A stretch of 64,000 nt of DNA from Shewanella kaireitica (GTDB lineage: Bacteria > Pseudomonadota > Gammaproteobacteria > Enterobacterales > Shewanellaceae), in assembly GCF_023284045.1 (NCBI RefSeq), contig NZ_JAKIKQ010000004.1, forward strand, positions 124,001-188,000. Reading direction: 5' to 3'. The translations under genes and the position numbers were made by a program. The notes beneath the pieces are model-generated. The model was not told where the DNA came from and did no database searches. It worked only from the letters and a program-made list of their open reading frames with translations. The first letter of the stretch is position 1. Each line of letters begins with the position of its first letter. Positions 48,744 to 56,466 of this stretch are shown here, in pieces.

Positions 48744-49233
48744 CCGTAATAACCCGAATCGAATCAAAATTCATCGTAGTTATACCGTTATGGATGTTAG
48801 TGAAACTCTGGGGGTTCACCCGAAAACTGTACGTAATTGGATTCATGCAGGCTTGTCAGTTATCGATGAAACCCGCCCTTTATTAATTCAAGGCACTGAC
48901 TTGAAGCTGTACTTAAAACAAAAGCGCAAAGCATACATGCACCAATGTGAGTCTAATGAAATGTACTGCTTTAAATGCAAGCAGCCTAAAGCACCAGGCA
49001 TCCAAACCTTACAGTTTGTTGCCATGCCTGCAGGCATGGCGCAAATGAGAGCTCGTTGTGATGAGTGTGGAAAACGAGCAAATAAGTTTGTTTCTTGGCG
49101 TGACGTTAACCAAATTTGGACTGAGCTGGGAGGGAAATTACCGATAGCACAGAAACACTTAATCCTAAGGGGGCAAAAGCCCTTAAATTATCCTTTGTCT
49201 GAGGTATTTGATGATGAAAAAAACCAGTACTAA
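48736..49233 (+). CDS. HTH plus zinc-ribbon protein of the recombinase module
   Basis: A 165-residue protein with a MerR-like HTH (YTVMDVSETLGVHPKTVRNWIHAG, residues ~14-37) and a four-cysteine zinc-ribbon (CFKC ... CDEC). ATG 48736 overlaps the AlpA stop; the longer frame starts inside that gene. It also overlaps the tyrosine recombinase gene by 23 bases. The tight packing suggests a recombinase accessory factor. Such HTH/zinc-ribbon genes next to a tyrosine recombinase are a recurring arrangement in island modules as far as I recall (inference). Confidence 0.8.
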   Translation: MSSRNNPNRIKIHRSYTVMDVSETLGVHPKTVRNWIHAGLSVIDETRPLLIQGTDLKLYLKQKRKAYMHQCESNEMYCFKCKQPKAPGIQTLQFVAMPAGMAQMRARCDECGKRANKFVSWRDVNQIWTELGGKLPIAQKHLILRGQKPLNYPLSEVFDDEKNQY

Positions 49234-50305
49234 AAACGCTCGAATCCTGCACGAGTATGCAAAGTTTTTGAGGGAAGCAAAACAGTTGGATGACTCAACG
49301 ATTGATGGTGCAATGAAGTCAATTAATCGGTTTGAAGAGGCAACAAGTTACCTCGATTTTAAGAAGTTTAGAACCAAGCATGCTATCGCATTTAAGAAGC
49401 AGCTTCTTAATAGTAAATCTATGGTGACAGGAGATAACCTGAGCAAGGCAACGGTGCTGACAACCATGCGCCACTTGAAAAGTTTTTTCCAATTTCTGGT
49501 AACGCAAAAAGGCTATCGAGCAAAAATCAACTATAGCGATATCGAGTACTTTAACCTATCTGAAAAAGATACCCGTATTGCCAATGCTAAGCGTAAAAGA
49601 AACGTGGCTACGGTTGAGCAAGTTATGCAGACTTTGGAAGCTATGCCGTGTGACACAGCATTAGAAATGCGTGATAGAGCATTATTTGCATTCGTTCTCT
49701 TAACTGGTGCAAGAGATGGGGCGGTTGCTTCGGTTAAAATAAAGCATGTGGATCTTGTTGATCAAAGCTTCTATCAAGATGCTAGGGAGGTTAAGACCAA
49801 ATTCAGTAAAACGTTTGTCACTTATTTTTTCCCCGTGGGAGAGTTGCCGTCAACAGCGTTGGCGGAGTGGATAGAGTATTTGACTGGTGAGCTTGGGTAT
49901 AAACCAAATGATCCCTTGTTTCCCAAGACTAAGCTTGCGCATAACGAGAATCAACAGTTCACTGCAGTAGGCTTGCTTAAGGAGAGTTGGAGTAATGCAA
50001 CTCCGATCCGAAAAGTGTTTAAACAAGCTTTTGAAGCTGTTGGTTTGCCTTACTTTAATCCACACAGTTTTAGAAACACTTTGGTTAGGCTAGGTGAGAA
50101 CCTGTGTGGTACACCAGAAGAGTTTAAAGCATGGAGCCAAAATTTAGGCCATGAAAGCGTGTTGACCAGCTTTTATAGTTACGGTGATGTGCCTGATTAT
50201 CGTCAGGCTGAACTGCTGAAAACGTTAGCCCAGCCACGAACTGAATCAACACCAGAGATGGAAGCGTTGATTCAACAAACGATGATGAAGATGCTTAATA
50301 AGTAA
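49211..50305 (+). CDS. Tyrosine site-specific recombinase (second, internal)
   Basis: A 364-residue phage-integrase-type recombinase with N-terminal SAM-like core-binding domain and C-terminal catalytic domain. The Arg I box is LTGARDGAVASVKIKHVD, the His-x-x-Arg box HSFRNTLVRLGE, then LGHES and the nucleophile Tyr region SFYSYGD. ATG 49211 (GAGG upstream) is preferred to the TTG 3 bases earlier. It is different from the resident integrase near ssrA and belongs to a self-contained module with the AlpA, HTH/zinc and serine recombinase genes. Confidence 0.92.
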   Translation: MMKKTSTKNARILHEYAKFLREAKQLDDSTIDGAMKSINRFEEATSYLDFKKFRTKHAIAFKKQLLNSKSMVTGDNLSKATVLTTMRHLKSFFQFLVTQKGYRAKINYSDIEYFNLSEKDTRIANAKRKRNVATVEQVMQTLEAMPCDTALEMRDRALFAFVLLTGARDGAVASVKIKHVDLVDQSFYQDAREVKTKFSKTFVTYFFPVGELPSTALAEWIEYLTGELGYKPNDPLFPKTKLAHNENQQFTAVGLLKESWSNATPIRKVFKQAFEAVGLPYFNPHSFRNTLVRLGENLCGTPEEFKAWSQNLGHESVLTSFYSYGDVPDYRQAELLKTLAQPRTESTPEMEALIQQTMMKMLNK

Positions 50306-50461
50306 AATTCATTATCTTCAAGCTGGTATCAACAAACATTCGTATATTGATACCAGCTACCTTAACTCAATATCGGTATCATAAAATTAGGGGGTAGCTT
50401 TAATGGTACCTTAGTTATATGATACCCCTATATTTGATACCTTCCATAAAGTGAGTTCCCT
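50306..50461. promoter_or_regulatory. Cluster of GGTATC(A) half-sites before the serine recombinase gene
   Basis: Five copies of GGTATCA/TGATACC (plus at 50325 and 50375; minus at 50348, 50420 and 50435). The first two are the cores of a perfect 12-bp inverted repeat (50321-50332 / 50347-50358). Expected layout for a recombination (res-like) site or an autoregulatory operator of the serine recombinase. Confidence 0.6.
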
Positions 50462-51028
50462 ATGCGTATCTTTTCCTATTGTCGTGTTTCAACAACAGAG
50501 CAAACCACAGAGAATCAAATTATTGCTATTAGGCAGAAAGGCTACGAGGTGAATGATGCTCGTATTATCAGTGAAACGGTCTCTGGCTCTGTCGAAGCTA
50601 TGAAGCGAGAGAAGTTCAAGATGCTCATTAATCACCAGATGGAACGTGGCGATATGCTGGTGGTATTAAAGCTAGACCGTTTAGGCCGAGATAACATAGA
50701 CGTACAAAACACCATCAACTTACTTACAGATAAAGGAATCAAGGTTGTTTGTCTTGATCTACCCGTAGCCGACCTATCAAGTGCTGAAGGAAAATTGATG
50801 CTACAGATGTTTTCAGCCTTTGCAGAGTTCGAACGAAACCGTATTCGAGAGCGAACAAAAGAAGGGCTTGAGAGAGCTAAGGCTGAAGGAAAAAAGTTAG
50901 GTAGACCAGCAGCTCATAACACAACCGCCTCAGTAAAAATAAAGAAAGCTGAGGGGCTATCTCAATCAAAAACGGCTGAAGCATTAGGATTGGGGATTGC
51001 GACAGTGAAAAGGCATTGGAATAAGTAA
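50462..51028 (+). CDS. Serine recombinase (resolvase/invertase family)
   Basis: A 188-residue small serine recombinase. The catalytic Ser is in YCRVSTTEQ near residue 10; the EFERNRIRERTKEGLERAKAEG region and a short C-terminal HTH (SQSKTAEALGLGIATVKRHW) complete the family pattern. It shares its upstream region with the GGTATC cluster. It could resolve or invert DNA within the element, for example flipping or excising part of it. Confidence 0.93.
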   Translation: MRIFSYCRVSTTEQTTENQIIAIRQKGYEVNDARIISETVSGSVEAMKREKFKMLINHQMERGDMLVVLKLDRLGRDNIDVQNTINLLTDKGIKVVCLDLPVADLSSAEGKLMLQMFSAFAEFERNRIRERTKEGLERAKAEGKKLGRPAAHNTTASVKIKKAEGLSQSKTAEALGLGIATVKRHWNK

Positions 51029-51439
51029 AAGTTCAGTATTATGTAAGTGATGAGTTGCTCGGCATACTGTTTGTCTTAGTTCTAATTTGTTTATGCTCTG
51101 AATTGAAAATTGGTGTTCTGATAAAGGTATTTAAAATGAGATGAAAAAACTAATGACTTTGAGCGTAATTAAAACAATTTTGTAGCTATCTAGGGTGCAC
51201 TAGAACCAAGTTTATTGAGCTATTAATTAGTTTTTGGTACCATTGAAAAGCGCCTTTCAGATTAGTTAAGTCGTTGTCCTTATTAGGCGATGGTTAAAGT
51301 AGGTATTACTTGACTATCACTGAACCGGCAATAGGCTTGTTACGTGTTACACGTAGCTTATGGTAACAACTTACATTTTTGAAAAAATGTTCTGATAATT
51401 GGATGTATATCTTCGCGCGAGCGCGATGAGTAATCTGGA
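51029..51439 (+). ncRNA. Candidate retron-type non-coding RNA (msr-msd) upstream of the RT
   Basis: A 411-base A/T-rich region without genes and with several strong stems: TTGTTAC/GTAACAA (51337-51343 / 51363-51369) enclosing GTG-TTA-CAC; an 8-bp perfect hairpin with a 2-base loop (51373-51380 / 51383-51390); TCGCGC/GCGCGA (51413-51418 / 51421-51426) right before the RT start. TTGAGC elements occur near 51160 and 51214, similar to the branching-G context of retrons. CAGATTA (51258) and TAATCTG (51431) are complementary and could be short a1/a2 arms. An 11-base direct repeat (51114-51124 and 51388-51398) is also present. The RNA ends are not fixed. Confidence 0.45.
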
Positions 51440-53863
51440 GTGGCGCGGCTTTTTAATATGGAAAACATTCAAACTGAACCCTCAGAAGTAAAAGATACTA
51501 GCGTTGATTCATTCTTAGAGATTTTTGAGCGATGGCTTAAAACCCGCCCAGAGTTTGACATCGCGGTACTAAAGAAGCGTAAGTGCTGGCCTATAACAGG
51601 CAGACATTATCAGTGCTTCACGATAAAAAAACGCAATGGCTCAGAAAGAGAGCTTGTATCTGTCGATAAAAACCTCAAGGCCATGCAGGCGAATTTAGCT
51701 ACATACTTTGAAACTGATTTTGAAGTTTCAAAGTATGCTTATGCATTTGTTTCCACAAAGTCAGAAAATCTATCAACACTTGAACAACAGGAAACCTTGC
51801 TGATTGATAGGCTTAGGCCTAAAGGCGTAGTGAGTAATGCATTAGCACATAAGAATAAAAAAGTAGTAATCAGCATCGATCTTAAAGAATTTTTCCCAAC
51901 AATAACGTTCCCTAGAGTAATGGGCCTGCTAAAAAGTGAACCCTATAATTTCACTAATAAGCAAGCGGCTATACTTGCTTCGCTAATCTGTCTACCAAAA
52001 GATATTGATGAGAATCGAGGATTGCCGCAAGGAGCTCCGACTTCTCCCATAATGTCGAACTTAATATGTAAAAAGCTAGATTATCAGTTAGCTAAGATGG
52101 CTCGTAAGTACGATATTACGTATACCCGCTATGCTGATGACCTAACATTTTCGACAAATAACTTGAAGGGCATATCGGCAGAGAAAATTATAAGTAGTGT
52201 TACTCAGTCCGTTGAGAGAAATGGGTTTAAGGTAAATGAGGCAAAGACAAAGGTAATGTTCAAAAACCAGCGACAGATGGTAACTGGCATTTTGGTAAAT
52301 GAAGGATTAAACCTGCCTAAAAAGCAGGTTGATGCACTAAGGGCTACTCTTAATAATCTTGAATATGTCCACAATTCTGTAGAAGAAGCGGTAACTGAAT
52401 TTTGGCTGTTAAAAAATAAACAAGCTTATGATTCATTTATTCCCGTTGGTTTCTATAGGGGGGGATACCGTGGTCGCTATATTAAGTCAAAGAGTAAAGG
52501 GGTTAAGGCCCATAAGCCTACCCCCAAGAAAGAGTTTGATAAGATCTACGCTCTTCATTTACTAGGGCGAATTCTGTGGTATGGGCAAGTTGTCACAACA
52601 GGAATTAATAGTCCTTACGACTTATCAAAGAGGCAATATATATCGCCTAGGCAACATTCTAGAATCAACAAGTACGAAGAGATGTTGGCGGCATTCTATC
52701 GTATATCTATTAAGTTTAATTGGTCAATTGAGCACATTGTGTTGAGGCTAGCTAATAAGTTACCCCACTTACAATCTTTGGTGAAAATGAAGCCAAACTT
52801 TTTATTGGAACCTATAATTTTGGAAGATCGTGAGAGCGAACTTCGAGATCGAGTTTCAAAGTTGAGAACAGAAAAAGAAAAATATACGGAGTTTTTTGAG
52901 TCTGCTCCTCAAAGTCTTCAAAGAGCTTTAAGAATGCAAAATCGATCTCATAATAGTTTTGCTTTAGATAAAATAAAAAAGTGTGTTGAGACTGGTTGGC
53001 AAATTCCTTCAAAACATCAAATATTGTTTTCAGAACTCAATACAGAGGGGCTTTCAGACCTATTTCACAAAAGCTCTGATAGAAAAGGGCACAATGTGAA
53101 AACGCTTCTGGTTGAGCTTGTGAGAGTGGTTAAGCCCCTTCTGCGTTATCTGTCAGATAATGTTAGGAAGAAAGTCGCTAAGGTTCATCGTGAGCTATTA
53201 AATCTTATGCGAACGGAAGGTGAAGATGTTTGTATTAACCTCGAAGTTGAAACAACAAAGACAGAGCAAGCATTACAAGCTATTCGAGATTTAAAATCTG
53301 AAATTCGCCTGTATGACAACGATACCGATAATTTATATCAAAGGATTGTGCTTCCTGCTGTAAAAAATTCAGGAACTTTAAACCTAGTAACTATAGAGCT
53401 AGAGGGGATGGCACCTCGCATGGTTACGGACATTAATGCCTGGCGCGAGGCGCTAACTAAAGTGCTCATGAGTATAAAGCAGCACTGCGACAAAACGGAG
53501 GTTGTGACGGCTTCTTCAATCCAGAAACCTTTTACAATTAAGTTTAGAGATGAAAATCCGCTTAACAGTGTTCCTCGAGCTATTGAGATATACAGACTGA
53601 ACGAAAGCTTACCTTTCAAGAAAAACCTAGAGATTGACCTAAGTATAGTGGAAGGCAAAGTTATGACTTGGTTGACTGGTGGAGATCTTTCATCCGCAGT
53701 GAGAGAGTTTTTTCCAATAGGTGATATATTTGTACACGGCAATTTTGAAGACTGTGAGAATGTTACCGTCAACTTAACAGAACATTTCTATATAGCCGAA
53801 AAAAGTGTAAGTAGTCGCAAATCAGGAAAGCTCTTCTTCAGTTTACAAGAAGTGAAAATATAA
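51440..53863 (+). CDS. Retron-type reverse transcriptase with long C-terminal extension
   Basis: An 807-residue reverse transcriptase. Visible RT blocks: N-terminal RT0-like REL.SVDKNLKAMQ near 70-83, the NALAH motif (133-137, retron NAxxH), SIDLKEFFPTI (motif A region, 145-155), GLPQGAPTSPIMSN (194-207), YTRYADDLTFS with the YADD catalytic aspartates (231-234), and VTGILVN (281-287, retron VTG). These two hallmark motifs point to a retron RT, not a group II intron maturase or DGR. Residues from about 350 to 807 form an extension with a coiled-coil region (~465-500) and unknown domains. Start is GTG 51440 or ATG 51458. The next gene starts the base after its stop. Confidence 0.88.
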   Translation: MARLFNMENIQTEPSEVKDTSVDSFLEIFERWLKTRPEFDIAVLKKRKCWPITGRHYQCFTIKKRNGSERELVSVDKNLKAMQANLATYFETDFEVSKYAYAFVSTKSENLSTLEQQETLLIDRLRPKGVVSNALAHKNKKVVISIDLKEFFPTITFPRVMGLLKSEPYNFTNKQAAILASLICLPKDIDENRGLPQGAPTSPIMSNLICKKLDYQLAKMARKYDITYTRYADDLTFSTNNLKGISAEKIISSVTQSVERNGFKVNEAKTKVMFKNQRQMVTGILVNEGLNLPKKQVDALRATLNNLEYVHNSVEEAVTEFWLLKNKQAYDSFIPVGFYRGGYRGRYIKSKSKGVKAHKPTPKKEFDKIYALHLLGRILWYGQVVTTGINSPYDLSKRQYISPRQHSRINKYEEMLAAFYRISIKFNWSIEHIVLRLANKLPHLQSLVKMKPNFLLEPIILEDRESELRDRVSKLRTEKEKYTEFFESAPQSLQRALRMQNRSHNSFALDKIKKCVETGWQIPSKHQILFSELNTEGLSDLFHKSSDRKGHNVKTLLVELVRVVKPLLRYLSDNVRKKVAKVHRELLNLMRTEGEDVCINLEVETTKTEQALQAIRDLKSEIRLYDNDTDNLYQRIVLPAVKNSGTLNLVTIELEGMAPRMVTDINAWREALTKVLMSIKQHCDKTEVVTASSIQKPFTIKFRDENPLNSVPRAIEIYRLNESLPFKKNLEIDLSIVEGKVMTWLTGGDLSSAVREFFPIGDIFVHGNFEDCENVTVNLTEHFYIAEKSVSSRKSGKLFFSLQEVKI

Positions 53864-54235
53864 ATGTTGAAGATTATATATATCGAAGATCAACGTCGCC
53901 AAGAAAGAAACCAAGAATACAAGAATATTATTCATAGGTTAGGCTTTAATGACATTATTTCATTTTGTAGTGAGGTTAGTGTTGATGCTATCTCAATATT
54001 GTCTGCTGATGGCGTAATCTGTCATTCTGGTATGGCGGGTTATGAAATAGTTAATTATTTCGCAAAAGATAAAGGCTGGCCTTTGCTCTCATATTCAGGT
54101 TCAGTGGATAGCACACCATTTTTGCGAGAAAATAAGTTCGCCAGAAATCAGTATAGTGTTGACAGCGATTATTTTGATATTGTGTTACCTGAATTTATTG
54201 AACTCTGCAAATCAATAAAGAAAGCTGAAAAGTAA
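53864..54235 (+). CDS. Receiver-like protein lacking the phospho-acceptor Asp
   Basis: A 123-residue single-domain protein with a response-regulator-like pattern: MLKIIYIEDQ (acidic pair Glu8-Asp9), a loop where canonical receivers have DxxMPG but this reads DGVICHSGMAGYEI, so His54 is near the acceptor position, then PLLSYSGS (like the conserved Thr/Ser loop) and a final helix. It may be a pseudo-receiver or another flavodoxin-like fold. It starts directly after the RT stop and overlaps the next gene (TAATG), so the three genes are one operon. Confidence 0.7.
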   Translation: MLKIIYIEDQRRQERNQEYKNIIHRLGFNDIISFCSEVSVDAISILSADGVICHSGMAGYEIVNYFAKDKGWPLLSYSGSVDSTPFLRENKFARNQYSVDSDYFDIVLPEFIELCKSIKKAEK

Positions 54236-55971
54236 TGAAGTATCACATGAAGTTAAATAATAGCCATGTAAAGTTCCTGTTTGATAGAAATGAGAATTTT
54301 AATGTTTTTAATCTAGTTAGATTGCTTAGAGATAATAAGAATTCAGATGAACTGATACTCGATATCAGCGGAATGGAAACTCGCCATCAAGAGTTGATTG
54401 TTGGTAAGTTTTCAGTATTCCTTTACCTATATATGAAGTTGATTACAATATCGCAGCATTCGGCTACATTAATAGTCTCCAAGGTTCATTCGAGTCTAAT
54501 TGATATAGTTTGCACTAGAGATCGCGCTATTGAAGAGGATAACACTCTTATTTTTGAACTTCAGCATCTGATACCTCAAAAAAATAATAACAAAAACCCC
54601 CATTTTGTTAAAAATATTAGAGGAGCAGTGCTGCTATCTTTAGTGCAGGATCTAATCGATATCGAAAAAGTAGGGGGCCAGGTTTTAATATTTAATGAGA
54701 AATCCCCACTTCTACTACATGCTGCAAGTGATTTCTTAAATAATGAAGAAAATGCACTAATGATGTGGGAAGTCTTAAATGCATGGGAAGTTGAGCATGA
54801 GCAAGGTTATAAAGCTGAGATAAATCGCAGAATTCAACTGAGTTTAAAAGCAAAAAAAGAGCTAGATATTTTATTAAAAGAGTTATCAAGGGGGTCTTCG
54901 ACAAATAATACCTTGTCCAACTTTATAGGACAAATGCAGTCAAATATTGGGCTTCCAAAAAATATTTATACTTCGACTCAGAATCTTAAAATATGGTTTG
55001 TTGATGATCAGCACGCAAACGGTTGGTATAAGTTAATAAAGAATAGCATTCCTGATACTAATGTAGAGGTCACAGCATTAAATGGAGTGGAAGACGTCAA
55101 ACATTGCTTAGAGTTGTCCTCGTTTAAAGGCGTGGGAATAATACCTGATTTAGCGCTAGTGGATCTACGCCTTTCTGAAAGCGATCAAGTCGTTGAATCT
55201 TACGACGCAGAAGAGTTAAGTGGGTTTAGTGTTGTTGATTTATTGCTGGGGTGTTGGCGAGGGTTGCCAATCATGATTACTTCAGCATCAAGTAAGCTTT
55301 GTAATATGGAAAAAGCCATTGAGAGAGGGGCTGTAGCATATTGGCGTAAATCAGATGAAGTATATGATTGTGGAAGTAAAAATGCGGTTTTAACTGCTTT
55401 TGATATAAACCTTCAGTTCATTGAAAAACTCACACAAGCTCTCAAAAGAGCTAGATACAAGTTCGTATTCCGGATTGTCGAAAATCTCAGAATTAAAGTT
55501 AAACCACTTGCAATAAAATATAGTTCCCTTCAACGCTGTATCGAAAACTATACCACTGAACTTGAGCAGAAAACTTCTTGGATGTGCTGGCAAAAGACTT
55601 GTGACACAAAAATAAACGATAGTTTGTATCTCGGGGTAATGGAGCTTTTCAATGAAATAGAACCTCTTCTATGGAATCGAGGAAGTGAAAACTTAGTTTT
55701 TGACCCAAGTAAAAAGATCCGATTTAAAAGTCAAAGTACAGATAGTCAGCTTATTAACGATTCATTAGATTTCCTAGATTCCAAATACGAGATTACAGGG
55801 ATAGGTCTGAAATCACATTATGAAAAGTGTAAGTCGATTCGGAATAAACTTCCTATTATTCATGGTTCTGCAGCTGCTAAGAATGTCAAACATGCGTCTT
55901 TAGCTGATATAGAAATATCATTGTTAATTGTATGGTGCTTATTAAATGAGCTTGTGAATGAAAAGAAGTAA
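54235..55971 (+). CDS. Effector candidate with an intact central receiver domain
   Basis: A 578-residue protein. Residues ~252-378 form a receiver domain: VDD (256-258), acceptor Asp310 in LALVDLRL, ITS (348-350) and Lys372 in YWRKSDE, so phosphorylation looks possible. The first ~250 residues are unknown (an ILDISGME beta/alpha start, STAS-like at best). The C-terminal ~180 residues are helical, contain several Cys and Trp, and end with a helical bundle having a conserved-looking YEKCKSIRNKLPIIHG segment. No nuclease, protease or membrane motif is recognised. It is the last gene of the RT operon and its stop is followed by ~120 bases of spacer and then the integrase relic. Confidence 0.72.
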   Translation: MKYHMKLNNSHVKFLFDRNENFNVFNLVRLLRDNKNSDELILDISGMETRHQELIVGKFSVFLYLYMKLITISQHSATLIVSKVHSSLIDIVCTRDRAIEEDNTLIFELQHLIPQKNNNKNPHFVKNIRGAVLLSLVQDLIDIEKVGGQVLIFNEKSPLLLHAASDFLNNEENALMMWEVLNAWEVEHEQGYKAEINRRIQLSLKAKKELDILLKELSRGSSTNNTLSNFIGQMQSNIGLPKNIYTSTQNLKIWFVDDQHANGWYKLIKNSIPDTNVEVTALNGVEDVKHCLELSSFKGVGIIPDLALVDLRLSESDQVVESYDAEELSGFSVVDLLLGCWRGLPIMITSASSKLCNMEKAIERGAVAYWRKSDEVYDCGSKNAVLTAFDINLQFIEKLTQALKRARYKFVFRIVENLRIKVKPLAIKYSSLQRCIENYTTELEQKTSWMCWQKTCDTKINDSLYLGVMELFNEIEPLLWNRGSENLVFDPSKKIRFKSQSTDSQLINDSLDFLDSKYEITGIGLKSHYEKCKSIRNKLPIIHGSAAAKNVKHASLADIEISLLIVWCLLNELVNEKK

Positions 55972-56094
55972 TAGTTTGTAATGCAATCTCGCCTTTATAA
56001 TATATTAGTTTCTACTTTCAATCTGGTTTAGTCCCAACAATATCTTGAATGGCTCTATAAACAGTTTTAGTTAGCTTTATTTGCTTGACTACTC

Positions 56095-56370
56095 CTAGCC
56101 TGCAGATTGCTGAATATGCTCACTCCACCAGCACATCAGCTCTCTGCGCCGCTCAATGTAGTCAGCTCGTATGGGTCCGGCCAAGTACATCTTCAACTTA
56201 CCGCTTTGAATCTCTATCTTAACGACTGACTATTACATCAGGAGTTAACATAGCTATACGTTCTCATGACGAGTGGTCAGCTTTATACTGGAGTGGGTTA
56301 ATGCTTCCATAAACTCAAGCAGCTCTACAGGCTTGAGTGAAGGTATTTGTTGCTTCTCTGGTACGCCAAA
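56095..56370 (-). pseudogene. Relic of a P4-type integrase, C-terminal fragments
   Basis: On the minus strand, 56299-56370 translates to FGVPEKQQIPSLKPVELLEF, matching FGVPKKRQMPTIKPSELPEF of the resident integrase; 56095-56169 translates to RADYIERRRELMCWWSEHIQ, matching the resident C-terminus (RADYVERRRELMCWWSGHIQ). At DNA level 56110-56169 aligns with 58260-58319 with about six differences. The stretch between is deleted or scrambled. A clear dead copy of a related but distinct integrase. Confidence 0.85.
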
Positions 56371-56466
56371 GCACCCTTAGCTTATAAGTATTTGGCGACC
56401 TCATTTCAATCAGTTACTATGCTAGCCATAAAATGGAATTTAACATGATGGAAATGAGTAATAAAT

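Noticed and set aside
53338..53772. 144-codon minus-strand frame inside the RT gene
   Set aside because: Antisense to a convincing RT reading frame; no start signal.
51440..53863. RT as a group II intron maturase or diversity-generating retroelement
   Set aside because: It carries the retron NAxxH and VTG motifs, has no visible maturase/HNH end, and no template/variable repeat pair was seen around it.
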